The notes under the pieces were generated by a model. The model was not told the origin of the DNA. It saw nothing but the letters and a program-made list of their open reading frames with translations, and did no database searches. From NCBI RefSeq assembly GCF_000712975.1, contig NZ_JHQL01000001.1:662625-726624 (forward strand): a DNA stretch of 64,000 bases, given 5' to 3'. The position numbers were made by a program, and so were the translations under genes. This document shows positions 1 to 9,149 of this stretch, piece after piece; position 1 is the first letter of the stretch, and each line of letters opens with the position of its first letter. Source of the DNA: Vreelandella neptunia (GTDB lineage Bacteria > Pseudomonadota > Gammaproteobacteria > Pseudomonadales > Halomonadaceae).

Positions 1-843
1 GAGGGCCAGCGGGTTATCGCCGGGGCGATTTGCCCCAGTTTTACCTCCTATGCTTGCCAGGATGATTGCTGCTCGCAGGATGGCGGCCACCACAGCCATG
101 GGTATAAGCCGATGGGTGGCTGGCGCTTTGGTAACACCATCGACGGTGCCCAGGCGGAATACCTATTGGTGCCGGATGCCCAGGCCAACCTTTCTCCCGT
201 GCCAGATGGCCTAACCGACGAACAAGTGCTGATGTGCCCTGACATCATGTCGACCGGCTTTGCGGGGGCCGAAAAAGCAGGTATCAAAATTGGCGATACC
301 GTGGTGGTGTTCGCCCAAGGCCCAATTGGGCTATGTGCGACAGCAGGCGCGCGGTTACGCGGGGCGGGGATGATTATCGCGGTAGATGGTGTCGATGAGC
401 GGTTGGCAATGGCCAAGCAAATGGGCGCTGACGTGGCGCTGGATTTTCGTAAGGTGGATGTCGTTGAAGAAATTCTTAAGCTCACCGGTGGACGCGGTGT
501 GGATTCGGCGATTGAGGCACTCGGCCTGCAGCAAACCTTTGAATCTGCCTTGCGGGTGTTAAAGCCTGGCGGCACGCTATCGAGCTTAGGCGTTTACTCT
601 GAAGACTTGACGATTCCGCTAGGCGCTTTCTGTGCTGGCCTTGGAGACCACAAGATCATTACGTCACTTTGCCCTGGCGGCAAAGAGCGCATGCGCAGGT
701 TGATGAGCATTATTGCCGCCGGGCGGATAGATCTTGGCCCGATGGTTACCCACCGCTACGCTCTGGAGAATATTGTCGAGGCTTACGATCTATTTTCTCA
801 CCAGCGCGACGGCGTGTTGAAAGTGGCTCTTGAGGTCTCATAG
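1..843 (+). CDS. NAD(P)-dependent zinc-type alcohol dehydrogenase, 5' end outside window
   Basis: The frame is open from base 1 to the TAG at 841-843, so this is the C-terminal 280 residues of a medium-chain alcohol dehydrogenase that begins upstream. It should oxidise or reduce an alcohol/aldehyde or ketone with a nicotinamide cofactor in the cytoplasm. Visible features are the second half of the catalytic domain, a TGFAGAEKAGI helix leading into the Rossmann fold, a VFAQGPIGLCA nucleotide-binding turn, and the acidic residue in IAVDGVD at the end of beta-2. The arrangement resembles short tetrameric secondary alcohol dehydrogenases of the Thermoanaerobacter/Clostridium type; this is a family resemblance only and the substrate is unknown. 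It is convergent with thiC, 59 bp apart. Confidence 0.85.
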   Translation, partial: EGQRVIAGAICPSFTSYACQDDCCSQDGGHHSHGYKPMGGWRFGNTIDGAQAEYLLVPDAQANLSPVPDGLTDEQVLMCPDIMSTGFAGAEKAGIKIGDTVVVFAQGPIGLCATAGARLRGAGMIIAVDGVDERLAMAKQMGADVALDFRKVDVVEEILKLTGGRGVDSAIEALGLQQTFESALRVLKPGGTLSSLGVYSEDLTIPLGAFCAGLGDHKIITSLCPGGKERMRRLMSIIAAGRIDLGPMVTHRYALENIVEAYDLFSHQRDGVLKVALEVS

Positions 844-902
844 TGCTCAAGTAAGCTCAAGAGCCACCCACCTAGCAGCGGGACTATCTAGGGATTGCTG
901 TT

Positions 903-2864
<1,962 letters not shown>

Positions 2865-2893
2865 TCAGTGTTGATTGTGGTTGTTGTATTGAC

Positions 2894-3592
2894 TTAATGA
2901 GCGAGGCTCTGGCCTTCAAGATCGGCGTCTATCAGGTGCAGGCCCATCTGCCAGAAGTCGATTTCCAGACGCGTGGCATCGCGGAAGATCTTGCTCAGTT
3001 CGGCAAAGCGGGCAGGGGTAACATCAGCAAGGCGGGCGTTGAGCCATTCAAGCTCTGCCTGCATGGCGGCCTGAAATTCCTCGCTTTCGTACATCGCTAT
3101 CCAGGCATCAAAGGGGTTTTTCGCGCCGCGAAGGGTAGAAGGCTGAGTGTTCAGCCAGTTGGCGATTTCGCCGTAGCCCACCAGGCAAGGGGCCAGCGCC
3201 ACATGCAAATCGAGCAGGTCGCCGCGGTTGCCGGTGTCTAATACGTAGCGGGTATACGCCAAGGTGGCTCTGGCTTCTGGAAGCTCCGCCAGCTCTTGTT
3301 CGGAAATCTCCCACTCCTGGCAAAAGCCCACGTGCAGGCCCAGCTCCACATCCACAATGGCTTTTAAACCTTCATGGGCTTGGCGCAGATCAGCCAGCGT
3401 AGGGCTTTTATAGGCAGCCAACGCGTAGGCGCGGGCGAAGTGAATCAAAAACAGGTAGTCCTGCTTCAGGTAGTGGCGAAACGCGGGTTCAGGAAGCGTG
3501 GCACTGCCCAGTTGGCGAACAAAATCGTGCTCAATATAGGCGCGCCAGTCGTTATGGCAGGCATTAGTAAGATCAGCAAAGCGGTAGCCCAT
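2894..3592 (-). CDS. tenA: TenA family thiaminase II / aminopyrimidine aminohydrolase
   Basis: A 232-residue TenA-type all-helical protein that salvages aminomethyl pyrimidine (a thiamine breakdown product) by deamination to hydroxymethylpyrimidine. Seen in the sequence: an APCLVGYGEIANWL segment matching the active-site Cys-x-x-GY-x-E motif, and a C-terminal EIDFWQM motif where the active-site glutamate lies. An ATG 87 bp further upstream in frame exists, but the ATG at 3592 has a GGAGG site four bases before it and gives the normal family length, so I start here. It is the first gene of the tenA-thiC operon and lies about 120 bp downstream of the TPP riboswitch. Confidence 0.9.
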   Translation of the reverse strand: MGYRFADLTNACHNDWRAYIEHDFVRQLGSATLPEPAFRHYLKQDYLFLIHFARAYALAAYKSPTLADLRQAHEGLKAIVDVELGLHVGFCQEWEISEQELAELPEARATLAYTRYVLDTGNRGDLLDLHVALAPCLVGYGEIANWLNTQPSTLRGAKNPFDAWIAMYESEEFQAAMQAELEWLNARLADVTPARFAELSKIFRDATRLEIDFWQMGLHLIDADLEGQSLAH

Positions 3593-3709
3593 GGTGCCTC
3601 CGGTAGTAATGATCCGGAGGGCGGGCGGTTGAGATCGAGGAAATGGCGCAGAAGGTGGCGTGAAACTAAGCCGGGCCATCGCTTGATCCCTACGCCGGTA
3701 CCCGCGCGC

Positions 3710-3818
3710 TCGTCAGGAGCAGCGCATTAGCCGGATCAGGTTCAGCGGGACCAGCGCTTTGGCAGTATCAAAGTGATACGCCCTGCGCCATCTCAGCCGG
3801 ATTCACCGGCACCCCGTC
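3710..3818 (-). promoter_or_regulatory. TPP riboswitch (THI element)
   Basis: Read on the minus strand, the segment starts with GGGGTGCCGG, continues with the invariant CTGAGA core, and ends with GAACCTGATCCGGCTAATGC, which are the hallmark P2/P3 and P4/P5 elements of the TPP aptamer. It precedes tenA-thiC, both thiamine pyrimidine genes, so genetic context agrees with the aptamer. The stretch between the aptamer and the tenA start (about 118 bp) holds the expression platform; a GGAGG ribosome site sits at its end, so translational control is possible, but I did not resolve the switching helix. Confidence 0.95.
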
Positions 3819-4021
3819 AAGCAGTTAGTGCCAAGCAGTCTAGGAGGAGGAGAGAAGAGATGCAAGGGGGCACGCGCAAGCACGCGAATTTTGGATAGGC
3901 GGCCAAAATTGGCTTTGCTCTCTTGGGAATCAATGGGGTAGAGTCAAATTGGGTGGTTATAAAACCCCAATGAATGTGCCGTCGCGTTTATTGGGGGTTT
4001 GTAGCGAGGCGTATAATCACT
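3819..4021. other. Intergenic DNA between thiamine operon and cassette array
   Basis: This stretch holds no convincing gene. It contains a 12-bp palindrome (GCCAAAATTGGC, 3902-3913) and an imperfect inverted repeat, CCCCAAT at 3964-3970 with ATTGGGG at 4000-4006, separated by about 30 bp. The tenA-thiC promoter should lie here, upstream of the riboswitch, on the minus strand. The right edge at 4022 is the boundary of the first integron cassette. Confidence 0.5.
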
Positions 4022-4510
4022 GTTACGTGGTATCCGATTCTTAAGGCAACTCTTTGAGTTAGGAGATAACGATGGAAGGAATAAAGTCTTTGGAGAGTCT
4101 TCCGGAACAGGTGAAAGACAGTATTGGAAAAGAGTTTGGGTCGCTCAACGATCTCTACCGGCGCATATTCGATATCAATCACAGTGAGCGTATGGCACAT
4201 AGGCAACGAGACCAAAAAGCCATATCTGCATGCGAGCAAGAACTTCTGGATATTGAAGACAAACTGGAAGAGTTGGGCGCTGAAGATGGGCGTGATATAA
4301 CAACTGCTATTGCTTCTGATTACGGTGATCTAGTCGTCAAAGAAACCATTGATAACTTAAATAAGCACCTCGCTCGCCAGGGCACAGATTTTGAGAGCAT
4401 GAGGAAATACCTCAGGAGCTTCGGTGCATAAAGTACCCCAAACCACGTAACAAGGTGGTCAACGGGACACCAACTCTGCTGCGCTCCGTTGGCGCCCGTT
4501 ACCACCGGCG
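4022..4510 (+). mobile_element. Integron gene cassette 1
   Basis: The cassette begins at the recombination point inside GTTACGTGGT (4022-4031) and ends at the G at 4510 of its attC. The first bases of the cassette are the exact reverse complement of the R'' end of its own attC (ACCACGTAAC, 4442-4451), which is what the circular-cassette model predicts. One gene is carried, in the standard orientation with the attC at its 3' end. No integrase gene is present in the window. Confidence 0.82.
4072..4431 (+). CDS. Hypothetical protein of integron cassette 1
   Basis: A 119-residue, charged, probably all-helical protein with no signal peptide or membrane segment; I do not recognise a family. The middle third (CEQELLDIEDKLEELG) could form a short coiled coil. 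A good TAGGAG site lies six bases before the ATG. The gene fills the space between a cassette start (GTTACGT, 4022-4028) and its matching attC site (4445-4516), with its stop only 13 bp from the attC, the usual compact layout of an integron cassette. Base composition is visibly more AT-rich than the flanking thiamine and reductase genes, consistent with acquisition. Confidence 0.75.
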   Translation: MEGIKSLESLPEQVKDSIGKEFGSLNDLYRRIFDINHSERMAHRQRDQKAISACEQELLDIEDKLEELGAEDGRDITTAIASDYGDLVVKETIDNLNKHLARQGTDFESMRKYLRSFGA

Positions 4511-4516
4511 TTATGC
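4445..4516 (+). repeat. attC recombination site of cassette 1
   Basis: About 70 bp with the layout of an attC (59-base element): R'' ACGTAAC (4445-4451), L'' GGTGGTCAACGGG, a central CCAAC/GTTGG stem, L' CCCGTTACCACC, then the R' core GTTATGC (4510-4516). L'' and L' pair fully apart from one unpaired base, the extrahelical base typical of attC strand choice. The R' core bases after the G belong to cassette 2, which starts here. Confidence 0.85.
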
Positions 4517-5616
4517 AAGCTGAGATGAGCATGGATTCTACACCGCAATATTCAGGAAAGCCGACACTATACTTAGATCAAAACATACTCGATCTTTTCG
4601 TTAAAAATAGCGTGGGTAGTTTCGGACGAGAGCTTATGGACAAGTTCCAGATTGTTTATTCTGACGAAACTCTCAAAGAGATAAGACGATCTGCCGGCTA
4701 TGAAAACGACTTTCTTAATGTTCTAAAAAACCTTGGTTCATATCATTTAAAAATCGTTGTTGAGCAGCCTGGCTTCATTGTAACTGACAAAGCGACCATC
4801 ACTAGTAGGGATGTATTTGAAGCATTCGAAGAACACTGTAGCAATGATAATGAATATGGAAGCATTGAAAATTCAATGCAACAGTGGTTGTTTAAGTTCT
4901 CTGGCGGAAGATCGGGTGATAGCATTTCTGATATTCATGAAGAACAGTTGGCTGCTTTTGCACAGCTTATGGGCGGTATGCTCGAAAACGCTGATGAACT
5001 TCCTGTTGAAATGAGGGCGCAGATTAAAGAGTATTCCGAACTAATGATGGAGCAATATAAATCTAAGCTTCATGAGCTTGAAAATACGATGTCAAAAGAC
5101 ATTCCTGATACGAAGGACTGGAATGGAATAAAGTCCTACAGAGAGTCAGTGGGTATAGGCCCAAAGGAATTAAATAATATAGAGCCACCAAATGTGATCG
5201 AAAAAATATGGGATGTTTTCAAAGTTAAGCTTCCAAAAAACGATCAAATCAACAGCTTAGAAGACTTTTTCCAGATCCGCATAAACCCTATCTACCCTGA
5301 CAGACCTTACCATCTGCACCAGAAGGTAACTGGTATGTATAACATGCTTAACACTCTTGGCTACTTCCCTGACTCCAAAGTACATAAGGAAAGACGATTT
5401 ATTGCCGCTATGAGTGATAATAGTCACGCATCAATGGCTTCATTCTGTAATTTATTATTATCGAGAGATGAGAACTTTGTAAGAAAGGTACGGGCGGTAT
5501 ATGAGTATCTTGGAGTGCAAACAGAAGTAAGGCTGGTTACGGTAAGTAATGCATAACAAAGCGCTGCTGCCGGACAAATTTTCCGCTGCGCTCCAAATTT
5601 GCCGCAGAGCGCGGCG
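4511..5616 (+). mobile_element. Integron gene cassette 2
   Basis: It starts at TTATGC directly after the attC of cassette 1 and ends at the G at 5616 in its own attC. The R'' end of that attC, GCATAAC (5551-5557), is the exact reverse complement of GTTATGC at the start of this cassette. It carries one AT-rich gene on the same strand. The junction after 5616 reads TCAACC instead of a canonical TTRRRY, so the right boundary is ordinary chromosome or a degraded site. Confidence 0.82.
4525..5556 (+). CDS. PIN-like nuclease candidate of integron cassette 2
   Basis: A 343-residue soluble protein; family not firmly recognised. Features suggesting a PIN-like fold are an N-terminal strand with LYLDQN (about residues 15-20), an acidic helix start SDETLKEI, and a C-terminal SDNSHAS...SRDENF segment. 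These sit where PIN domains place their metal-binding acidic residues. If so it would be an RNase or an abortive defence effector; this is inference. The start is uncertain: ATG codons at 4513, 4525 and 4531 all lie at the cassette boundary and none has a strong ribosome site. The stop codon lies inside the R'' box of the attC. Codons are much more AT-rich than in the flanking genes. Confidence 0.7.
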   Translation: MSMDSTPQYSGKPTLYLDQNILDLFVKNSVGSFGRELMDKFQIVYSDETLKEIRRSAGYENDFLNVLKNLGSYHLKIVVEQPGFIVTDKATITSRDVFEAFEEHCSNDNEYGSIENSMQQWLFKFSGGRSGDSISDIHEEQLAAFAQLMGGMLENADELPVEMRAQIKEYSELMMEQYKSKLHELENTMSKDIPDTKDWNGIKSYRESVGIGPKELNNIEPPNVIEKIWDVFKVKLPKNDQINSLEDFFQIRINPIYPDRPYHLHQKVTGMYNMLNTLGYFPDSKVHKERRFIAAMSDNSHASMASFCNLLLSRDENFVRKVRAVYEYLGVQTEVRLVTVSNA

Positions 5617-5622
5617 TCAACC
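5551..5622 (+). repeat. attC recombination site of cassette 2
   Basis: R'' GCATAAC (5551-5557), L'' with GCGCTGCTGCCGG, a central CAAATTT/AAATTTG stem, L' GCCGCAGAGCGC, and a terminal GCGTCAACC where a canonical site would read GTTRRRY. The fold is attC-like, but the outer R' box is imperfect. The site overlaps the stop codon of the cassette gene. Confidence 0.75.
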
Positions 5623-5679
5623 CGCGAGCCTATCTCTGTAGGCTGGTTTACCACCCCCCTTCTAAGAGTTTGCGCTTGT

Positions 5680-6501
5680 TCACACCATCATTAAACCCTG
5701 TTTACGTACTGGTGGCGCGTAAGCGGCGTCGATCTGTGCCAGGTCATCTTCGTCGAGCCGAATGCTATCTGCGTTGGCGTTCTGTTTGAGGTGGTTCAGG
5801 CTCACGGCTTTCGGGATGGCAATCACCCCAGGGTGGCGCAGTGCCCAGGTAAGGGCGATTTGCGCAGGGGTGGCGCTGTGTTTGTCGGCGATGCGTTGCA
5901 GGGCGGCGCTATGCAGCAGCGCGCCGCCTTGCCCAATGGGGCAGTAAGCCATCAGCGGCATGTTGTGTTGCGCCTGCCAGGGCAGCAAGTCGTATTCAAT
6001 GCCGCGTGCTTCGGGGTTATAGAGCACTTGGTTGGTGGCGCACGCTGGCGCGTCTAGCTCCGCTAGGTCGTCAACGTCAAAGTTCGATACGCCCCAACGC
6101 AGAATCTTGCCTTGCTCGCGCAGCCGCTCAAACGCTTTCACGGTTTCGCTTAACGGGTACTGGCCGCGCCAGTGCAGCAGGTAGAGATCAATCGTCTCAG
6201 TGCCCAATCGGCGCAGGCTGCGCTCGCAGGCAGCTTGAACACCCTTAGCGCTGGCGTTGTGCGGGTAGACTTTGCTGACCAGATACACCTCGTCGCGTCG
6301 CTCGCGGATCGCTTGGCCAACCACCTCTTCAGCGCCGCCTTCGGCATACATCTCGGCGGTATCAATCAGTGTCATGCCCAGGTCCAGGCCTTCACGCAGC
6401 GCCCTGATTTCAGCTTGGCGCTGCCCGGTATCTTCGCCCATATGCCAGGTGCCCTGGCCGATACGGGGTATGCTGTCTCCGCCTAGCTCAATCGTCTGCA
6501 T
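5680..6501 (-). CDS. Aldo/keto reductase
   Basis: A 273-residue NADPH-dependent aldo/keto reductase that reduces aldehydes and ketones in the cytoplasm. The catalytic tetrad is intact: Asp47 and Tyr52 (IDTAEMY), Lys77 (LVSKVY) and His110 (YLLHW). The cofactor-binding C-terminal part includes AIPKAVS near residue 230. The length and the compact loops fit the bacterial AKR class related to 2,5-diketo-gluconate reductases and YeaE. It stands alone: attC-flanked cassettes lie downstream and the divergent beta-lactamase upstream. The physiological substrate cannot be told from sequence. Confidence 0.93.
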   Translation of the reverse strand: MQTIELGGDSIPRIGQGTWHMGEDTGQRQAEIRALREGLDLGMTLIDTAEMYAEGGAEEVVGQAIRERRDEVYLVSKVYPHNASAKGVQAACERSLRRLGTETIDLYLLHWRGQYPLSETVKAFERLREQGKILRWGVSNFDVDDLAELDAPACATNQVLYNPEARGIEYDLLPWQAQHNMPLMAYCPIGQGGALLHSAALQRIADKHSATPAQIALTWALRHPGVIAIPKAVSLNHLKQNANADSIRLDEDDLAQIDAAYAPPVRKQGLMMV

Positions 6502-6663
6502 GTCTATCTCCTGTGGTCATACTGTTTAGAATGCTCGCTGCAATTGCAATGATGGGTCAATCTTAGAAGATTCGTATCGAACGTCGCCTCCCTTTATGCC
6601 CGCTGGGATGTGCCTGCTAAACTCAATGCCATCGTTTTCCCTTACTGTTTAGGAATCCAGACA

Positions 6664-7545
6664 ATGAACCACCGCCCACCACGCTGGATGCGTGCTGCGT
6701 TATCGATGTGCTTATTACTCGCCTCTGCGTCTGTTATGGCACAGGAAGATAGCATTACCGCTGAACTTGGGCGCATTGAACACGCCTTGGACGCGCGTAT
6801 TGGCTTTGCGGCCCACCATTTAGCCACGGGTCAGCGCTGGGAAGTGAATGCGAATGAGCGCTTTGCCATGTCCAGCACCTTTAAAACCCTGGCCTGCGGC
6901 GCACTGCTGGCGCAGGTGGATGAAGGGCAGCTAGCGCTGGACACCGAGGTTAGTTTTGAAGAATCTGAGCTGGTGACTTACTCGCCAGTCACTGAGCAGT
7001 ACGCAGGCCACCAACCGATGACGCTGTTTGAGCTGTGCGATGCCACCATGACCACCAGTGATAACACCGCCGCTAACCTAGTGCTGCAAGCCCTTGGTGG
7101 GCCGGAATCCATCACGGCGTTTGCGCGCAGCATGGATGATCCCGTTACCCGGCTAGACCGCTTTGAGACCGAGCTGAACGAAGCCACGCCAGGGGATGAG
7201 CGCGACACTACCACGCCCAACGCCATGCTCGCCACGCTAGAAAAGCTGGTGCTTGGGGAGGTGTTGTCGGGTGAATCCCGTCAGCAGTTGGAAGACTGGA
7301 TGAAAGGCAATGCGGTGGCTGATAGTTTGTTTCGCGCCGCCATGCCGTTTGATTGGGTGATAGCAGACAGAACCGGTGCGGGCGGTTACGGCTCTCGCTC
7401 GATTACCGCGATTATTTGGCCGCCAGAGCAAGTGCCGATGGTAGTGGTGTTTTATATCACCGAAACCGAGGCGTCGTTTGACGCGCGCAATGCGGCTATT
7501 GCGTCTCTAGGGAAAGTGATTCAAGAGATGTTAGCGGAAAACTAA
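6664..7545 (+). CDS. bla: Class A beta-lactamase, R-T-G (carbenicillinase-like) subgroup
   Basis: A 293-residue serine beta-lactamase with a Sec signal peptide ending near VMAQ (residue 26), so the mature enzyme is periplasmic. Motifs are complete: S71-T-F-K74, S132-D-N134, E168-T-E-L-N172 of the omega loop, and R236-T-G238 in place of the usual K-T-G. That Lys-to-Arg change is characteristic of carbenicillinases (CARB/PSE/RTG). The ATG at 6664 has an AGGA site and begins the signal peptide; an in-frame ATG 54 bp upstream would spoil it. A perfect 13-bp terminator follows. The last 75 codons are duplicated at 8511-8744. It is probably an intrinsic halophile enzyme rather than an imported resistance gene; this is inference. 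Confidence 0.94.
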   Translation: MNHRPPRWMRAALSMCLLLASASVMAQEDSITAELGRIEHALDARIGFAAHHLATGQRWEVNANERFAMSSTFKTLACGALLAQVDEGQLALDTEVSFEESELVTYSPVTEQYAGHQPMTLFELCDATMTTSDNTAANLVLQALGGPESITAFARSMDDPVTRLDRFETELNEATPGDERDTTTPNAMLATLEKLVLGEVLSGESRQQLEDWMKGNAVADSLFRAAMPFDWVIADRTGAGGYGSRSITAIIWPPEQVPMVVVFYITETEASFDARNAAIASLGKVIQEMLAEN

Positions 7546-7546
7546 T

Positions 7547-7578
7547 AAAAATGGGTGGCGAATAAGCCACCCATTTTT
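7547..7578 (+). terminator. Rho-independent terminator of beta-lactamase gene
   Basis: A perfect 13-bp stem (AAAAATGGGTGGC with GCCACCCATTTTT) around a six-base loop, starting two bases after the stop codon. Runs of A and T on either side make it work in both directions, so it may also end mntP transcription from the opposite strand. Confidence 0.93.
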
Positions 7579-7661
7579 ATATCGCGATACTTAAAGAGAG
7601 CAAATAATATTGCTGTTCGTTCATTGCCACTTTTTTTAAGCAGCACTTACGCATGGCCGCG

Positions 7662-8225
7662 TTATGATAAAAAGATCGTATGCTCCACCACCACTATTAC
7701 GCCAATCCCAATCAATACAACGCCACCTGCGAGTTCTGCCCAGTGGCCTACGTATTTGCCAAATTTATGGCCTAGCAGGGTTCCCATGGAAGCCATCACC
7801 GTAGTAGCAAGGCCAATGGCGAGACTGGTGGTAATGATGTTCACATCAATAAACGCAAGGCTTGCGCCCACGGCCATGGCGTCTAGGCTTGTGGCAATGG
7901 CGGTTAGTACCAGCAGCCACAGGGTTTGTTTGCGATGCGCTACTTTTTCTTCTTTCTTCAGCCCTTCGACCATCATGTGCAGGCCGATGATGGTCAGTAG
8001 CGTAAACGCGACCCAGTGGTCCCAGGTTTCTACATACTGCTGAGAAGCCTTGCCAGCCACCCAGCCCAGTACCGGGGTGGTGGCCTCGATAATGCCAAAT
8101 ATTAAACCAATGCCTACCGCGTGTCGGAAGCGGGGCTTGCGCAGCTCTGCCCCCTTGCTGATGGACGCCGCAAACGCATCCGCCGACATGGAAACCGCTA
8201 AAAAAAGCAGGGCAACAGGTGTCAT
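7662..8225 (-). CDS. mntP: Manganese efflux pump MntP
   Basis: A 187-residue membrane protein with six predicted helices in two similar halves, exporting Mn2+ across the inner membrane. The paired acidic motifs expected in this family are present: SMSADAFAAS near residue 15 and SLDAMAVG near residue 115. Length equals E. coli MntP (188). No yybP-ykoY manganese riboswitch was recognised in the 5' region, and the ribosome site is weak. The gene sits between the intact beta-lactamase gene and a broken copy of its 3' end, both on the opposite strand. Confidence 0.93.
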   Translation of the reverse strand: MTPVALLFLAVSMSADAFAASISKGAELRKPRFRHAVGIGLIFGIIEATTPVLGWVAGKASQQYVETWDHWVAFTLLTIIGLHMMVEGLKKEEKVAHRKQTLWLLVLTAIATSLDAMAVGASLAFIDVNIITTSLAIGLATTVMASMGTLLGHKFGKYVGHWAELAGGVVLIGIGVIVVVEHTIFLS

Positions 8226-8510
8226 GATAGTAGTGCTCGTTTAATGAGGCTAGATGTGTGGAACAACATACTCGAGTGTTAAAGTAGGATTTTAATAGCG
8301 CTGAATCCTATCAGGTTTTACTTTGATAACAAGTTGGTCAACAAAAAATAAAGTTTGTTATAGCGAACAAATATAGCTTTGGCTAACAATGTGGCTACTG
8401 GCTTATTTTGTTGTATTTCTGAAATTAAATAAACTTAAAGTGATTGTTGGTTTATTGATTTTTATGTTGATGATGTTTAGCTATAAAAATAGTTGTTTTC
8501 TAAGGAAAGA
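8226..8510. other. AT-rich intergenic region upstream of mntP
   Basis: No gene is visible. The stretch from about 8290 to 8500 is markedly AT-rich compared with both flanks and contains short repeats such as AACAA/TTGTT blocks. It must contain the mntP promoter. The abrupt change into GC-richer beta-lactamase-like sequence at about 8511 marks the break point of the duplicated fragment. Confidence 0.5.
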
Positions 8511-8744
8511 CGGTGGGTTGATAGTTTGTTTCGTGCCGCCATGCCATTTGATTGGGTGATAGCAGACAGAACTGGTGCGGGCGGTTACGGCTCTCGCTTA
8601 ATTACCGCGATTATTTGGCCGCCCCAGCAAGTGCCTATGGTAGTGGTGTTTTATATCACCGAAACCGAGGCGTCGTTTGACGCGCGCAATGCGGCTATTG
8701 CGTCTCTAGGGGAAGTGATTCAGCAGATGTTACAAGGCCAGTAA
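8511..8744 (+). pseudogene. Truncated duplicate of beta-lactamase 3' end
   Basis: This segment is nearly identical to 7313-7545, the last 75 codons of the intact beta-lactamase gene including its R-T-G motif and stop codon. From 8520 onward it aligns at a fixed offset of 1199 bp without gaps, with about a dozen substitutions. No SxxK, SDN or omega-loop sequence precedes it, so it cannot encode an enzyme. Immediately upstream is unrelated AT-rich DNA. The reading frame is still open, so the duplication or the loss of the 5' part is fairly recent. Gene conversion with the intact copy could also keep them similar. Confidence 0.88.
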
Positions 8745-8769
8745 TAAAAAGCGGCGGTTCAGGCGCTAA

Positions 8770-8889
8770 TGCCGCAGTAGTTCTCGCTATATTGAGGACC
8801 CGGTGGCAGGCAATGCCGCTAACGACCCAATATCACTGTCTGCCTATCAGGCGGTAGCTGAGTATGTGATGGAGAATACCCAGCCCTAA
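8770..8889 (+). pseudogene. Possible remnant of an unidentified coding sequence
   Basis: One frame is open for 39 codons up to TAA at 8887-8889 and reads like a genuine protein C-terminus (ISLSAYQAVAEYVMENTQP), but there is no usable start codon or ribosome site. It lies just after the broken beta-lactamase copy, so both may be debris of the same rearrangement. The family is unknown; it could equally be chance. Confidence 0.25.
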
Positions 8890-8899
8890 AATGCGCCCT

Positions 8900-8927
8900 T
8901 AAAAAAAACAGCCCTAGGTGGGCTGTT
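8900..8927 (-). terminator. Terminator after the symporter operon
   Basis: An 8-bp stem (AACAGCCC/GGGCTGTT) with a five-base loop. On the minus strand it is followed by nine T residues, so it should stop transcription coming from the symporter and its small partner, 19 bp after the last stop codon. Confidence 0.9.
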
Positions 8928-8945
8928 CAGTTAACCGAGAGGCGC

Positions 8946-9077
8946 TTATACCAGCTCGCGCTTCTCGCGCTTGGCAACGCGTATGTCTTTGATGGTGGCA
9001 ATGCCGATAACCGCGAAAATAGCCAGTGAGATCAACGGCCAGATAAGGACATATAACGCTAATATAAAGGTTTGCAT
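8946..9077 (-). CDS. Small membrane protein, putative small subunit of the adjacent transporter
   Basis: A 43-residue protein with one hydrophobic helix (about residues 3-28) followed by a short basic/acidic tail rich in Lys, Arg and Glu. It has a clear AGGAAA ribosome site seven bases before the ATG, and it lies 72 bp downstream of a sodium:solute symporter and directly before a strong terminator. Short single-helix proteins of this kind are commonly found beside SSS-family symporters and are labelled putative transporter small subunits; their role is unproven. It is too short for automatic gene finders that use a higher length cut-off. Confidence 0.8.
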   Translation of the reverse strand: MQTFILALYVLIWPLISLAIFAVIGIATIKDIRVAKREKRELV

Positions 9078-9149
9078 GTGCTTTCCTGTTAGTTGGCTGG
9101 TGCGCGATGGCACACCAGCCTTTGAGGTGACGCTAACGCCACGCTGGGC

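Noticed and set aside
3964..4006. Inverted repeat left of cassette 1 as a possible attI or third attC
   Set aside because: It lacks R''/R' core boxes next to the stems and does not show the paired L-box layout; it may be a plain hairpin.
8226..8510. yybP-ykoY manganese riboswitch before mntP
   Set aside because: I looked for the conserved junction sequences on the minus strand and could not recognise them in this AT-rich leader.
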